Positions 8,293 through 17,166 of a stretch of DNA of 64,000 nucleotides are shown here, piece after piece; position 1 is the stretch's first letter; each line of letters starts with the position of its first letter. The notes under the pieces are model-generated. The model did not search any database. It was given only the letters and a program-made list of their open reading frames with translations, and had not been told where the DNA came from. A program made the translations under genes and the position numbers. Source of the DNA: Nonomuraea rhodomycinica. Its GTDB lineage: Bacteria > Actinomycetota > Actinomycetes > Streptosporangiales > Streptosporangiaceae. The stretch spans positions 868,001 to 932,000 of the forward strand of contig NZ_JABWGO010000001.1 in assembly GCF_013363995.1 (NCBI RefSeq), read 5' to 3'.

Positions 8293-9264
8293 GTGGCCGA
8301 GATCACCCTGAACGTCCGCCAGTTGCAGGCGTTCGCCGAGGTCGGCTACGAGGTCGCCGGAGGGGGCGGCGCGCACGGCGCGATGGCGGCCCTGCGCCGG
8401 GTGGTGCCGCTCGACGCCTACGAGTTCGTCGCGTTCGACCCCGCGACCGGCCGGCATCACAGCGTGGTCTCCGACGGCCATCACCGCATCGACGGTGACG
8501 CCGCCGAGGAGTACACCGGGCTCGACGCCTACCGGCGGGCGATGGCCACCCGCTGCCCCGTGAGCATGCCCGAGCCCGGCACCGAGCGTTACTTCCGCCG
8601 CCACCTCGCCCCCTACGGCTGGACGGCCGGGCTGACGGCCCCCCTGTTCCTGGCCGAGGGCCGGTACACGGGCCTGCTGCACCTGGCCTCGCGCGACGCC
8701 TTCCCGGAGCTGGCCGAGCCGCTGATCACGGCCGTCGCGCCGATGCTGGCGCACGTCACCGACCTGACCCGGTGCGTCATCGACCCGGTGGGGCTGCCGG
8801 CCGGGTTCAACGCGGTGACCTTCGACCGGCAGGGCACCCGCCGGGACGTGCCGGGGTTCGCGGCGTCGGCGGCGCTGACCGGGGAGCCGGGGCTGGCGGC
8901 GCTGGCCCGGGCGTTCATCGACGCCAGGGAGCTGAGCCGGCACGGGCTGTGGCTCGGGCGCGACGGCCGCTGGCACGAGCTGCGGCTGCTGCGCGCCGGG
9001 GTGGGCTTCCAGGGGACGATCCAGGGCGCGGTGGTCGCCGAGCGGCCGTGTGCTCTGCCGTACGAGCTGACGGGCCGCGAGGTGGACGTGCTCACCCGCG
9101 TCGCGGCCGGCGACTCCAACCCGCAGATCGCCGCCGCGCTGGTGCTCAGCGTGCGCACGGTCACCACGCACCTGGAGCACATCTTCACCAAGCTGGGCTG
9201 CGACAGCCGCACCCGGCTCACCACCAAGGCCCTGGCCGAGGGCCTGTGCCGCCTCGACCTCTGA
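8293..9264 (+). CDS. LuxR-family transcriptional regulator with GAF-like N-terminus
   Basis: The 323-aa protein starts at GTG 8293 and ends in a classical LuxR HTH (LTGREVDVLTRVAAGDSNPQIAAALVLSVRTVTTHLEHIFTKL, about residues 257-300). The N-terminal 220 residues look like an alpha/beta sensor of GAF type (LDAYEFVAFDPATGRHH; GLTAPLFLAEGRYTGLLHLASRD). There is no phospho-receiver Asp pocket, so it is an orphan single-component regulator. It is divergent from the PAP2-like gene. The ligand is unknown. Confidence 0.87.
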   Translation: MAEITLNVRQLQAFAEVGYEVAGGGGAHGAMAALRRVVPLDAYEFVAFDPATGRHHSVVSDGHHRIDGDAAEEYTGLDAYRRAMATRCPVSMPEPGTERYFRRHLAPYGWTAGLTAPLFLAEGRYTGLLHLASRDAFPELAEPLITAVAPMLAHVTDLTRCVIDPVGLPAGFNAVTFDRQGTRRDVPGFAASAALTGEPGLAALARAFIDARELSRHGLWLGRDGRWHELRLLRAGVGFQGTIQGAVVAERPCALPYELTGREVDVLTRVAAGDSNPQIAAALVLSVRTVTTHLEHIFTKLGCDSRTRLTTKALAEGLCRLDL

Positions 9265-9294
9265 CGGCGCGGGGATCCGCCCGACGGCCGGGCG

Positions 9295-9762
9295 TCATCC
9301 GGCGGCGGGGGCGAGTTCGAACCAGACCGTCGTGGCCCCGCCGGCGCGGCTGAGGCCCCAGCGGTGGCTGAGCGCCTCCAGCAGCGGCAGTCCGCGCCCG
9401 TGCGTGGCGTGCCCGCCGTCCGGGTCGCGCCGGTCCCCCGTCGTACGGCAGGCGCAGGGCGGCTCGTCGGAGCCCGCGTCCGCCACCCAGACCCGCACCG
9501 CCGCCCCCGAGGCGCGCACCGCCACCGTGAACCAGCCGCCCGCCCCGGAGCGGGAGTGCAGGATGGCGTTCGTGGCCAGCTCGGTGGTCAGCAGCGCGCA
9601 GTCGTCGTAGAGCGGGTGGTCGCGGCCCAGGACCGCCGCGACGAGCCGCCTGGCCCTCGGCACCTGCGACGGGACTCCCGGGAAGCGCAGCATCAGGTCC
9701 CGGGTGGCGCAGGTGCGGGGCTCCCTCCCCTGGTCGGTGTCGTGCGAGTGCGGCGGTGTCAC
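9295..9762 (-). CDS. RsbW-like anti-sigma factor / ATP-binding regulatory kinase
   Basis: The GTG at 9762 is preceded by GGGGGAGG at 5 nt, giving a 155-aa protein. It has a short His/Asp-rich lead and a HATPase_c_2 domain with N-box ELATNAILHS, G1-like VWVADAGSDEPPC and GRGLPLLEALSHRWG (G2). Such stand-alone GHKL proteins bind and inactivate a sigma factor or phosphorylate a STAS antagonist. A STAS protein (56980) is present in this window but far away, so no partner is implied. It is convergent with the LuxR gene. Confidence 0.85.
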   Translation of the reverse strand: MTPPHSHDTDQGREPRTCATRDLMLRFPGVPSQVPRARRLVAAVLGRDHPLYDDCALLTTELATNAILHSRSGAGGWFTVAVRASGAAVRVWVADAGSDEPPCACRTTGDRRDPDGGHATHGRGLPLLEALSHRWGLSRAGGATTVWFELAPAAG

Positions 9763-9920
9763 GGCGGCCTCCCCCAGTACGGCGACGTCATAAGACGCAC
9801 GACACCGAGGTGGGAGATACCGCCAAAAGGTAGGAACGCCCTTTCCCATGGTCACCCGCACGGCCCCTCCGCATGACCGAGTAGTCTGCGATCGACGCAT
9901 CGACGAGGAGGAGTCCCCAC

Positions 9921-10388
9921 GTGAGCAGCCTGGAGGCCGTCTGGGTGCAGCCGTACGCGCGACCCGGTGCGGCGGTCGTCACCGGCGTGTTCGACATCCT
10001 GCACGTGGGCCACGTGCGCTACCTGGGAGCGGTCGCCGCGCGAGGGCTGCCCCTGGTCGTGGGGGTGGAGGACGACCCGCGGGTGCGCGCCTGGAAGGGG
10101 CCGAGCCGGCCGCTCAACCCGGCCGCCGAGCGGGCCGAGGTGATGGCCGCGCTGCGGTTCGTGGAGGGCGTGTTCATCGTGACGGGCGCGCCGGACGCGC
10201 ACGGCCCGGAGGACTACATCGACCTGCTCGCCCCCATGCGGCCCGGCGCGCTCGCGCACACCGCGGGCGACCCGCACGCCGGTGGCCGGCGCGCCGCCGC
10301 CGCGCTGCTGGGCGCCGAGTGCTGGGAGCTGGAGGCGATCCCCGACCGCTCGACCACCCGCATCGTGAACGCGGCGGGCAAGGGCTGA
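9921..10388 (+). CDS. Cytidylyltransferase-like nucleotidyltransferase
   Basis: The protein (155 aa) has the HxGH nucleotidyltransferase signature near its N-terminus (VVTGVFDILHVGHVRYLG, residues about 19-36). It ends with the family-typical C-terminal strand and Ser/Thr motif (IPDRSTTRIVNAAGKG, compare ISTTxI in RfaE/TagD relatives). It transfers a nucleotide to a phosphorylated sugar or alditol. GAGGAGGAG lies 8 nt before the GTG start. It stands alone, so the substrate cannot be inferred from neighbours. Confidence 0.87.
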   Translation: MSSLEAVWVQPYARPGAAVVTGVFDILHVGHVRYLGAVAARGLPLVVGVEDDPRVRAWKGPSRPLNPAAERAEVMAALRFVEGVFIVTGAPDAHGPEDYIDLLAPMRPGALAHTAGDPHAGGRRAAAALLGAECWELEAIPDRSTTRIVNAAGKG

Positions 10389-10601
10389 GCCGGCGTCCCG
10401 CGGGGAGCCGCCCGTTTCCCGGGCGAGGCGGACGCTTTTCCGGTCGGCCGCCATCGCCATTTTCGGACGGTAATGCGCAGTTATCTGCGGCCCTTTTCCG
10501 GAAGCCCCATGATCTTTCTTGTCAAGGAAGGGTAACGAACTCTTCCCTCGGCCGGTAAAGGCCACATACATTCCCCGCAACGCCGTTGCGGGGAGGGCCT
10601 T
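10389..10601. other. Intergenic region before the TRAP operon
   Basis: This 213-bp gap is AT-richer between about 10460 and 10560 than the genes around it. It should contain the promoter of the TRAP operon and ends in the hairpin at 10573-10593. No ORF is supported. Confidence 0.4.
10573..10593 (+). promoter_or_regulatory. Hairpin overlapping the ribosome-binding site of the TRAP permease
   Basis: The arms ccccgcaac (10573-10581) and gttgcgggg (10585-10593) pair perfectly around a 3-nt loop. The 3' arm contains the first half of the Shine-Dalgarno GCGGGGAGGG (10588-10597) that serves the GTG at 10602. When folded, the hairpin would partly hide the ribosome-binding site. Confidence 0.55.
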
Positions 10602-12599
10602 GTGACCGAGCTGAGCGATCGCGCGCCGGAGCTGGCGGCGGCGCACGAGCAGGAACGCCCCGCCCGGGTGCTCACCGGCCGCCTCTGGCTGGGCGTGCGG
10701 ATCGTGGGCGGCCTGCTGTCCGTCTACTCGCTGGTCGTCGTGTTCCGGCCGGTGGAGGCGCTGGAGCAGCGGATGACGTTCCTGGCGGTGGCGCTGCCGC
10801 TGGTGTTCCTGTGCTACCGGTCGGGCTGGTCGTCGCCGGTACGGCGGGCGCGGGGACGCCCGCGTCAGGAGGACGACTCCGGCCCGGCGGCCGCGGGAGC
10901 GCAGGCCGGCGGGCGCGGCGAGCGCCCCGGAGTGGCCGACTGGCTGCTCGCCGCGGCGTCCCTCGCCGTGCTGCTCTACCCGCTGCTGGACATCGACGCC
11001 TTCCGCGACCGCGGCTCCGGGTCGGCGCTGACGCCGCTCGACCTGGTGGCGGGCGTGGCGCTGACCGTGCTGCTCCTGGAGGCCGTACGGCGCACGGTGG
11101 GCTGGGCGCTCACCATCATCTGCATAGTTTTCTTAATTTATGCCTATTTCGGGGCGTATTTGCCTATCACCTGGCCGATCGGGCATCGCGGATTCGACCT
11201 CTCGCAGATCGTGTCACAGCTCTACACCGGCACCGAGGGATTCTTCGGCGTCCCCCTCCAGGTGGCCGCGAGCTACATCATCCTGTTCACCGTCTACGGC
11301 GCGGTCCTCGACTTCTCCGGCGCCAGCAGGTTCTTCATCGACCTCAGCTTCGCCGCGTTCCGCCGCTCCCGCTCGGCCCCCGGCCGGACGGTCACCCTGG
11401 CCGGGTTCCTGCTCGGCACCGTGTCCGGCTCCGGCGTGGCGACCACGGTCAGCCTGGGCAGCGTCGCCTGGCCGGTGCTCAGGCGCGCCGGCTACCCGAG
11501 GGAGCCGGCCGGCGGCATCCTGGCGGCGGGCGGCATCGGCGCCATCCTGTCGCCGCCGACGCTGGGCGCGGCGGCGTTCATCATCGCCGAGCTGCTCCAG
11601 GTCAGCTACCTGCAGGTACTGCTCTACGCGACGATCCCGACGCTGCTGTACTACCTGGGCATCTTCCTGGCCATCGAGGTCGACTCGCGCCGCTTCGGCA
11701 CGCGCGCCGTCGAGGTGGACGCGCCGGGCGCGGGCCGGCTGCTGCTGCGCTTCGGCTACCACTTCAGCTCGCTGATCCTCATCATCGTGCTGATGGCGCT
11801 GGACCGCTCGGCCTTCCAGTCCGTCGTCATCGCCACCGCGATCGCCTTCGCGCTGTCGTTCCTCGACCCGGCGCACCGCATGGGGCCGCGCCGGGTCGGC
11901 GAGGCGCTGGCCAAGGGCACGCTGGAGGTGCTGCCGGTGACCGCGGTGTGCGCGGCGGCGGGCATCATCGTCGGCGTCATCACCCAGACCGGCCTGGGCC
12001 TGAACCTCAGCTCGATCATCGTGGACGTCGCCGCGGGCAACCTGATCCTGACGACCCTGCTCGCGGGCGTGGCCGTGATGCTGCTGGGGCTGGCCGTGCC
12101 GGTGACCGCGAGCTTCATCATCGCCGCGGTCATCATCCGGCCGGCGCTCACGCAGCTGGGCGTCTCGCCGGCCGAGGCGTACATGTTCGTGTTCTACTAC
12201 GCGGTGCTGTCGGAGGTGAGCCCGCCGACCGCGCTGTCGGCCGTCGCCGCGGCGGCCATCACGGGCGGCAACACCTACCGGACCATGATGATGACCTGGC
12301 GTTACACGCTGCCCGCGTTCCTCGTGCCGTTCGCGTTCGTGCTCACCCCCAACGGCCAGGCGCTGCTCGGGCAGGGCCCGATCGGCACCGTGCTGCTCAT
12401 GGCGGCGGTCTCGGCCGTGGCCGTCGCGGCGCTGGCCATGGCGACCGGCGGGCTGCCCGGCATCCCCGAGCGGCTGCTCGCGGCGGTCGCGGCCGTGCTG
12501 CTGCTCTTCCTCGAACCCGTCCCCATCGCCGCCGGCCTCGCCGTGCTGGCCGTCGCGGCGGCCGTCCACCTCATCAGGCAAAGGAGACACCGAACGTGA
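10602..12599 (+). CDS. TRAP transporter fused large/small permease, TAXI type (DctM/DctQ-like)
   Basis: This 665-aa polytopic membrane protein has an N-terminal 4-TM small-subunit-like part. A linker near residue 85-115 is followed by the large DctM-like domain (AGFLLGTVSGSGVATTVSLGSVAWPVLRRAGYPREPAGGILAAGGIGAILSPPTLGAAAF). That GS-rich loop and the later GLGLNLSSIIV...VPVTASFIIAAVI and EVSPPTALSAVAAAAITGG helical hairpins are typical. It couples solute uptake to an ion gradient, using the lipoprotein encoded next. The three genes 10602-14043 form one operon with 4-nt overlaps. Confidence 0.93.
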   Translation: MTELSDRAPELAAAHEQERPARVLTGRLWLGVRIVGGLLSVYSLVVVFRPVEALEQRMTFLAVALPLVFLCYRSGWSSPVRRARGRPRQEDDSGPAAAGAQAGGRGERPGVADWLLAAASLAVLLYPLLDIDAFRDRGSGSALTPLDLVAGVALTVLLLEAVRRTVGWALTIICIVFLIYAYFGAYLPITWPIGHRGFDLSQIVSQLYTGTEGFFGVPLQVAASYIILFTVYGAVLDFSGASRFFIDLSFAAFRRSRSAPGRTVTLAGFLLGTVSGSGVATTVSLGSVAWPVLRRAGYPREPAGGILAAGGIGAILSPPTLGAAAFIIAELLQVSYLQVLLYATIPTLLYYLGIFLAIEVDSRRFGTRAVEVDAPGAGRLLLRFGYHFSSLILIIVLMALDRSAFQSVVIATAIAFALSFLDPAHRMGPRRVGEALAKGTLEVLPVTAVCAAAGIIVGVITQTGLGLNLSSIIVDVAAGNLILTTLLAGVAVMLLGLAVPVTASFIIAAVIIRPALTQLGVSPAEAYMFVFYYAVLSEVSPPTALSAVAAAAITGGNTYRTMMMTWRYTLPAFLVPFAFVLTPNGQALLGQGPIGTVLLMAAVSAVAVAALAMATGGLPGIPERLLAAVAAVLLLFLEPVPIAAGLAVLAVAAAVHLIRQRRHRT

Positions 12600-13549
12600 A
12601 GCGGATCATCGCGGTGCTCGCCTCCGTCGTCCTGGCCGCCGCGGCGGCCGGCTGCGGCGGCGGGGCGGGCGGCGGGCGGGGCAACCGGCTGTCGATCGCC
12701 ACCGGGGGCACGACCGGCGTCTACTACGTGTACGGCGGCGGCCTGGCCAAGCAGCTCAGCACCGGCATCGCCGACACCCAGGCGACGGCCTCGGTCACCT
12801 CCGCCTCGGTCGAGAACATCAAGCTGCTCGCCACCGGCAAGGCCGACATCGGCTTCTCCCAGTCCGACACAGCCGCCGACGCGGTCAACGGCACGGGCAC
12901 GTTCACCGCGAAGCAGCCGGTCAAGGCCATCGCCCGCATCTACGACAACTACGCGCACGTCGTCGTCGCCCCCGGCGTCAAGGCGGAGAAGGTGGCCGAC
13001 CTCAAGGGCAGGCGCGTCTCCCTCGGGCCGCCGAACTCCGGCACCCAGGTCGTGGCCCGGCGCATGCTGGAGGCCGTCGGCCTCGCCCCCGACACCGACG
13101 TCAGCAAGCAGCAACTGTCGATCAACGAGTCGGTGCAGGCCGTCAAGGACGGCACCATCGACGCGTTCTTCTGGGTCGGCGGCCTGCCCACGGCGGGCAT
13201 CGTGGACCTCGCCACGAGCCGCCCGGAGATGCGCATGCTCGACACCTCGGACGCGCTGGCCGCCATGCGGGCCAAGTACGGCCAGGAGTACGTCGGCCTC
13301 GACGTCGACCTGTCGGTCTACAAGCTGAAGGGCACGATCAAGACGGTCGGCGTGGCCAACGTGCTGCTCGTGCCCGACTCGATGAACGAACAGCTCGCCT
13401 ACGACGTCACCCGCGTGCTGTACGAGCGCAAGGCGCAGCTCGCGGCCGTCCACCCGGAGGCCAACAAGCTGGACCCCCGGCTCGGGCAGCAGACCGCCCC
13501 GGTGCAGCTCCACCCGGGCGCGGCCCGCTACTACAAGGAGAAGGGCTGA
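12596..13549 (+). CDS. TAXI-family TRAP transporter solute-binding lipoprotein
   Basis: The GTG at 12596 overlaps the permease stop (GTGA) and follows AAGGAG. The 317-aa product has a lipoprotein signal with lipobox AAGC (Cys 20). The mature protein has the TAXI core: LSIATGGTTGVYYVYGGGLAKQLS, SVENIKLLATGKADIGFSQSDTA, VKAIARIYDNYAHVVV, and GPPNSGTQVVARRMLEAVGL. It captures substrate outside the membrane and hands it to the fused permease. TAXI systems transport small dicarboxylates or amino acids such as glutamate in characterised cases; the substrate here is not readable. Confidence 0.93.
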   Translation: MKRIIAVLASVVLAAAAAGCGGGAGGGRGNRLSIATGGTTGVYYVYGGGLAKQLSTGIADTQATASVTSASVENIKLLATGKADIGFSQSDTAADAVNGTGTFTAKQPVKAIARIYDNYAHVVVAPGVKAEKVADLKGRRVSLGPPNSGTQVVARRMLEAVGLAPDTDVSKQQLSINESVQAVKDGTIDAFFWVGGLPTAGIVDLATSRPEMRMLDTSDALAAMRAKYGQEYVGLDVDLSVYKLKGTIKTVGVANVLLVPDSMNEQLAYDVTRVLYERKAQLAAVHPEANKLDPRLGQQTAPVQLHPGAARYYKEKG

Positions 13550-14043
13550 CCCGCGGCCGGCCGGTCCTGGCCGGGGCGCTCGTGCTCACGCTCGCGCTCG
13601 CCCCGGCCGCCGGGGCAGGGCGGCCGGCGGTGGCCGGGCTCGTGCTGCCGCCGTCCGGGGTCTTCGCCCTCGCGTACGTCCATTCGGTCTACCGGGCGCC
13701 GTCGGCGGAGGTGTTCACGGCGCGCGGCGGCCGGTTCACCATGTGGGCCGTCGTCTCCACCAGCGACGGCGTCCTCGACTACTACGCCCTGGACGGGACG
13801 CGCTCCCGCACCCCGGACGGCGGCCGGCTGCTGCGCCTGGCCGTGCCCGTGACGTACGGCGAGCTGCCGCTCATCGCCACCCCGATCGGACGCAGGACGC
13901 TCGTCGCGGGCGGGCGCTGCCTGCCGCTCTACCCGGCCTCGGGCGCCCGCCGGATCACGCTGACGGTACGGCCCGCCCTGGACGACCGGGGCGGGCCGTG
14001 CCCGCCCCCCTTCCGCGCCGTCACAGCCAGTCTCGCTTCTTGA
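13546..14043 (+). CDS. DUF1850 family exported protein of the TRAP-TAXI operon (probable CTG start)
   Basis: DUF1850 proteins accompany TAXI transporters, and this one shows the family features AYVHSVYRAPSAEVFTARGGRF and LDYYALDG. The usual first start candidate, GTG 13582, has no Shine-Dalgarno and cuts off the positive n-region of the signal peptide. A CTG at 13546 overlaps the previous stop as CTGA, has AAGGAG 5 nt upstream, and yields MTRGRPVLAGALVLTLALAPAAGAG, a normal signal peptide. I therefore take CTG as the start, by inference. The 3' end overlaps the convergent corA gene by 23 bp. Confidence 0.75.
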   Translation: MTRGRPVLAGALVLTLALAPAAGAGRPAVAGLVLPPSGVFALAYVHSVYRAPSAEVFTARGGRFTMWAVVSTSDGVLDYYALDGTRSRTPDGGRLLRLAVPVTYGELPLIATPIGRRTLVAGGRCLPLYPASGARRITLTVRPALDDRGGPCPPPFRAVTASLAS

Positions 14044-14995
14044 ACGCGGCGTACAGCCCCACGGAGATCCCGGCGATCAGCACGGCCGACAGCCAGAACC
14101 CCCAGCCGCGCGCGTAGCCCGGGTAGGGGACGTTCATCCCGTAGAAGCCGGTGATGAGCGTGGGCACGGCGATGATGGCGGCCCAGCCGGTGAGCCGCTT
14201 CATGATCTCGTTGAGGCGCATGCCCTGCTGGGCCAGCCGGGTCTCGCGCAGGTTCGCGAGCTGGTCGCGGATGGACTCCAGCCACTCGTCGACGCGGATG
14301 ACGTGGTCGTAGACGTCCTCGTAGTAGGGGGCCATCGGGGTGCCGGCGACCAGGCCCTGGTTGCGGCGCAGCAGGGTGCCGAGCACCTCGCGCATGGGCA
14401 TGGCGACCTTGCGGAAGCGGGCGATCTCGCGGCGCAGCTCGTAGATCGTGCGCTGGAGGGCGCGGCCGTCGACCGGCCTGTCCTCGTCGAAGATCTGCTC
14501 CTCCAGGTCGTCGACGCGCCCGTCGACGTCGTCGACGTAGTCGAGGTGGCCGTCCACCACGTAGTCGAGCAGCCCGTGCAGCAGGAACGAGACGCCGTTG
14601 ACGCCGAGCCGCTCGTCGGTGGCGTCCCAGCGCCTCATCACCTGGCGGATGTCGAAGCGCTCGTCCTCGCGGATCGTGACCAGGGCGTTGGCCGTGACGA
14701 AGAGGTCCACCTCGACCGGGGCGAGCCGCCCGTCGTCGACGTGGACGCCGTAGACGGTGATGAACAGGTGCCGGTCGTAGAGGTCCACCTTGGGGCGCTG
14801 GTGGCCGGAGACGACGTCCTCGACGGCCAGCTCGTGCAGGCTCAGCTCCTCCTCCAGCACGCGCAGGTCCCGCTGCGTCGGGCGGCACAGGTCGAACCAG
14901 ACCGTGTTGTCCGGGTCTTGGACGTACTCGGAGACGTCCTCGACGGGGAAGCCTTCCTTTTCGAGGACTCCGTTGCGGTACAGGCGTGTGTGCAC
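14021..14995 (-). CDS. corA: CorA-type Mg2+/Co2+ transporter
   Basis: This 324-aa protein has a long acidic N-terminal cytoplasmic domain, an extended helix (LDYVDDVDGRVDDLEEQIFDEDR... ELRREIARFRKVAMPMREVLG) and two C-terminal membrane helices. The signature YGMN motif is followed by VPYPG at the TM1/loop boundary, and the tail ends in the basic KKRDWL. It forms a pentameric cation channel. The gene starts one base from the stop of the DUF72 gene, so they are probably co-transcribed. Confidence 0.95.
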   Translation of the reverse strand: MHTRLYRNGVLEKEGFPVEDVSEYVQDPDNTVWFDLCRPTQRDLRVLEEELSLHELAVEDVVSGHQRPKVDLYDRHLFITVYGVHVDDGRLAPVEVDLFVTANALVTIREDERFDIRQVMRRWDATDERLGVNGVSFLLHGLLDYVVDGHLDYVDDVDGRVDDLEEQIFDEDRPVDGRALQRTIYELRREIARFRKVAMPMREVLGTLLRRNQGLVAGTPMAPYYEDVYDHVIRVDEWLESIRDQLANLRETRLAQQGMRLNEIMKRLTGWAAIIAVPTLITGFYGMNVPYPGYARGWGFWLSAVLIAGISVGLYAAFKKRDWL

Positions 14996-15709
14996 CTAAA
15001 GCAGTCTCCCAAAGCGGAGGGCGTCGCGCACCGCCGCGCCCCCTGGATCGTTGTTGAAGTAGACGTAGGCGTCCTGCCAGCCCGCGTCCCGGACGCGGCC
15101 CGCCCAGGTGCGCAGCGACGTGTCGCCGTACGAGGGCCTGGGCGTGGCGCGTCCCTCGTGCAGCCGCACGTACCCCCAGGAGGTGGTGCGCCAGAACGGC
15201 GCCACCGGCCGGCCGAGGCGGTCGGCCCAGCACAGGGCGGCGCCCCGCGCCTCCAGCACGGCGCGGACCTCGTCGGTCCACCACGACGGGTGACGGCACT
15301 CGACGGCGACGCGCACGCCGCCGGGGAAGGCGGCCAGGCAGCGGTCGAGGCGTTCGGGGTCGGCCCTGAACGTCGGCGGGAGCTGGACGAGCACCGGGCC
15401 GAGCTTCTCCTTCAGCCGGGAGGCGGCGTTCATGAGCCGCTGCACCGGCTCCTCGGGTTCGGCGAGCCGCTTGATGTGGGTGAGGTACCTGCTCGCCTTG
15501 ACCGCCATGACGAACCCGTCGGGGGTGCGGTCGCGCCAGCCAGCGAACGACTCGGGTGAGGGCAGGCGGTAGAAGGCGTTGTTGCTCTCGACGGTGGGGA
15601 ACGTCCCGGCGTAGGTCTCCAGCCAGAGCCGCTGCGGCACGCCCTCGGGGTACAGGACGCCGCGCCAGTCCTTGTACTGCCACCCCGAGGTGCCCACCCA
15701 GGTCGTCAT
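14996..15709 (-). CDS. DUF72 domain-containing protein
   Basis: The 237-aa protein opens with the family signature TWVGTSGWQYKDWRGVLYPEG. It continues with FPTVESNNAFYRLPSPESFAGWRDRTPDGFVMAVKASRYLTHIKRL, the TIM-barrel-like core of DUF72 (YecE). The end YVYFNNDPGGAAVRDALRFGRLL is also typical. The biochemical function of the family is not established. It lies immediately upstream of corA on the same strand with no gap. Confidence 0.93.
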   Translation of the reverse strand: MTTWVGTSGWQYKDWRGVLYPEGVPQRLWLETYAGTFPTVESNNAFYRLPSPESFAGWRDRTPDGFVMAVKASRYLTHIKRLAEPEEPVQRLMNAASRLKEKLGPVLVQLPPTFRADPERLDRCLAAFPGGVRVAVECRHPSWWTDEVRAVLEARGAALCWADRLGRPVAPFWRTTSWGYVRLHEGRATPRPSYGDTSLRTWAGRVRDAGWQDAYVYFNNDPGGAAVRDALRFGRLL

Positions 15710-15792
15710 GGGGTCCGCCTACCCGCGAAGGCGGCGAGTACCCGGCCCGCGGTGCGTTACTGTCACTGATCGCGACAGTGGGGAGGGGTGCG

Positions 15793-17166
15793 ATGGGCGC
15801 CGGTCACGGCCACGGGCACGTGCACGGGCATGGACACGGGCATGCACAGGGACCGGGGCACGGGCAGGGGCGCCGGCGCAGGGGGGCCGGCGCCCCGCGG
15901 CGGGCGGTGGTGGCGACGCTGGCCGTGCTGGTGCCGCTGGCGGTGGCGACGGTCGTCCTGCTGGTGTGGCTGTGGCCGTCCGGGCGGACCGAGGTGCCGG
16001 CCGGGGCGGGCCTCGACCAGCTCGACGGCACGGTCGTGGCCGTCCACCCGGGGCCGTGCGGTGAGGTGCCCGAGGGCGCGGCGGCGCCGGACCCGGCGAC
16101 CTGCGGGCACGCGACCGTGCGCGTGGAGGAGGGGCCGGACGTGGGGCGGGACGTGCGGCTGGCCCTGCCCAGGGGGCCGGGGGCGCAGCGCTTCACCGCG
16201 GGCGACGCGGTGGTGCTCATCCGCGTCGGCGGCGCGGAGGAGGGGGACGGGTCCGCCGCGGACCAGGCGGCCGGGGGCGAGACGGCCGAAGAGGAGACGG
16301 CCGGGGACGAGACCGCCGGGGACGAGGCCGCGTACCAGCTCTCGGACCATGACAGGACGAGTGCCCTGTGGCTGTCGGCCGTGGCGTTCGCGCTGGCGGT
16401 GATCGCGTTCGGGCGCTGGCGCGGCGTCACCGCCCTGGCCGGGCTCGCGATCACGTTCGTGCTGCTGCTGGCGTTCGTGATCCCGGGCATCCTGGAGGGC
16501 GAGCCGCCCATGCTGGTGGCCATCGTGGGCGCGGCGGCGATCATGCTGACCGTGCTGTTCCTGACGCACGGGTTCACCCTGACCACGTCCATGGCCGTCC
16601 TCGGCACGCTGGCCAGCCTCACGGTGACGGGCCTGCTCGCGTACGGGGCGATCACGTTCGCCGAGCTGACCGGGGTCACCGACGACAGCTCGTTCATGCT
16701 GGGCTTCAGCACCAGGATCGACACGCAGGGGCTGCTGCTGGCCAGCGTCATCATCGGCGCGCTCGGCGTCCTGGACGACGTGACCGTCACCCAGGCGGTC
16801 ACGGTCACCGAGCTGGCCGCCGCCAACCCGTCGTACGGCTGGCGGCGGCTCTACCGGGCCGGCAGCCGGGTCGGGCGCGCGCACATCGCCTCGGTCATCA
16901 ACACGATCATCCTGGCGTACGCGGGGGCGTCGCTGCCGCTGCTGCTGCTGTTCAGCGTGGGCGCCCAACCACTGGAGGAGGTGCTGACGACGCCGGTCAT
17001 CGCCCAGGAGATCATCCGCAGCGTCGTGGGCACGCTGGGACTCATCTCGGCCGTGCCGATCACCACGGCCCTGGCCGCGCTGGTGGCCACCCGCCGCGAC
17101 GACCCCGGGGGTCAGCCGGCGGCCGTGCTGCCCTCGACGCCCAGCTTGCGCCGCGCCCGCTCGTAG
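15793..17166 (+). CDS. YibE/F family membrane protein with His-rich N-terminus
   Basis: The ATG at 15793 follows GGGAGGGG. The 457-aa product starts with HGHGHVHGHGHGH (residues 4-17), a likely metal-binding tail, then a TM helix (about 38-62). An extracytoplasmic OB-like domain with an acidic EETAGDETAGDEA stretch follows. The rest is a seven- to eight-helix YibE/F core (FLTHGFTLTTSMAVLGTLASL; GVLDDVTVTQAVTVTELAAANP; YRAGSRVGRAHIASVINTIILAYAGASLPLLLLF). The family is found in bacterial membranes and has no firmly assigned substrate. The 3' end overlaps the convergent NAD kinase gene by 55 bp. Confidence 0.92.
   Translation: MGAGHGHGHVHGHGHGHAQGPGHGQGRRRRGAGAPRRAVVATLAVLVPLAVATVVLLVWLWPSGRTEVPAGAGLDQLDGTVVAVHPGPCGEVPEGAAAPDPATCGHATVRVEEGPDVGRDVRLALPRGPGAQRFTAGDAVVLIRVGGAEEGDGSAADQAAGGETAEEETAGDETAGDEAAYQLSDHDRTSALWLSAVAFALAVIAFGRWRGVTALAGLAITFVLLLAFVIPGILEGEPPMLVAIVGAAAIMLTVLFLTHGFTLTTSMAVLGTLASLTVTGLLAYGAITFAELTGVTDDSSFMLGFSTRIDTQGLLLASVIIGALGVLDDVTVTQAVTVTELAAANPSYGWRRLYRAGSRVGRAHIASVINTIILAYAGASLPLLLLFSVGAQPLEEVLTTPVIAQEIIRSVVGTLGLISAVPITTALAALVATRRDDPGGQPAAVLPSTPSLRRARS

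Noticed and set aside
11214..12590. Minus-strand 458-codon frame opposite the TRAP permease
   Set aside because: The composition (Arg, His, Asp, Gln) mirrors codons of hydrophobic residues on the other strand, with no start signal.
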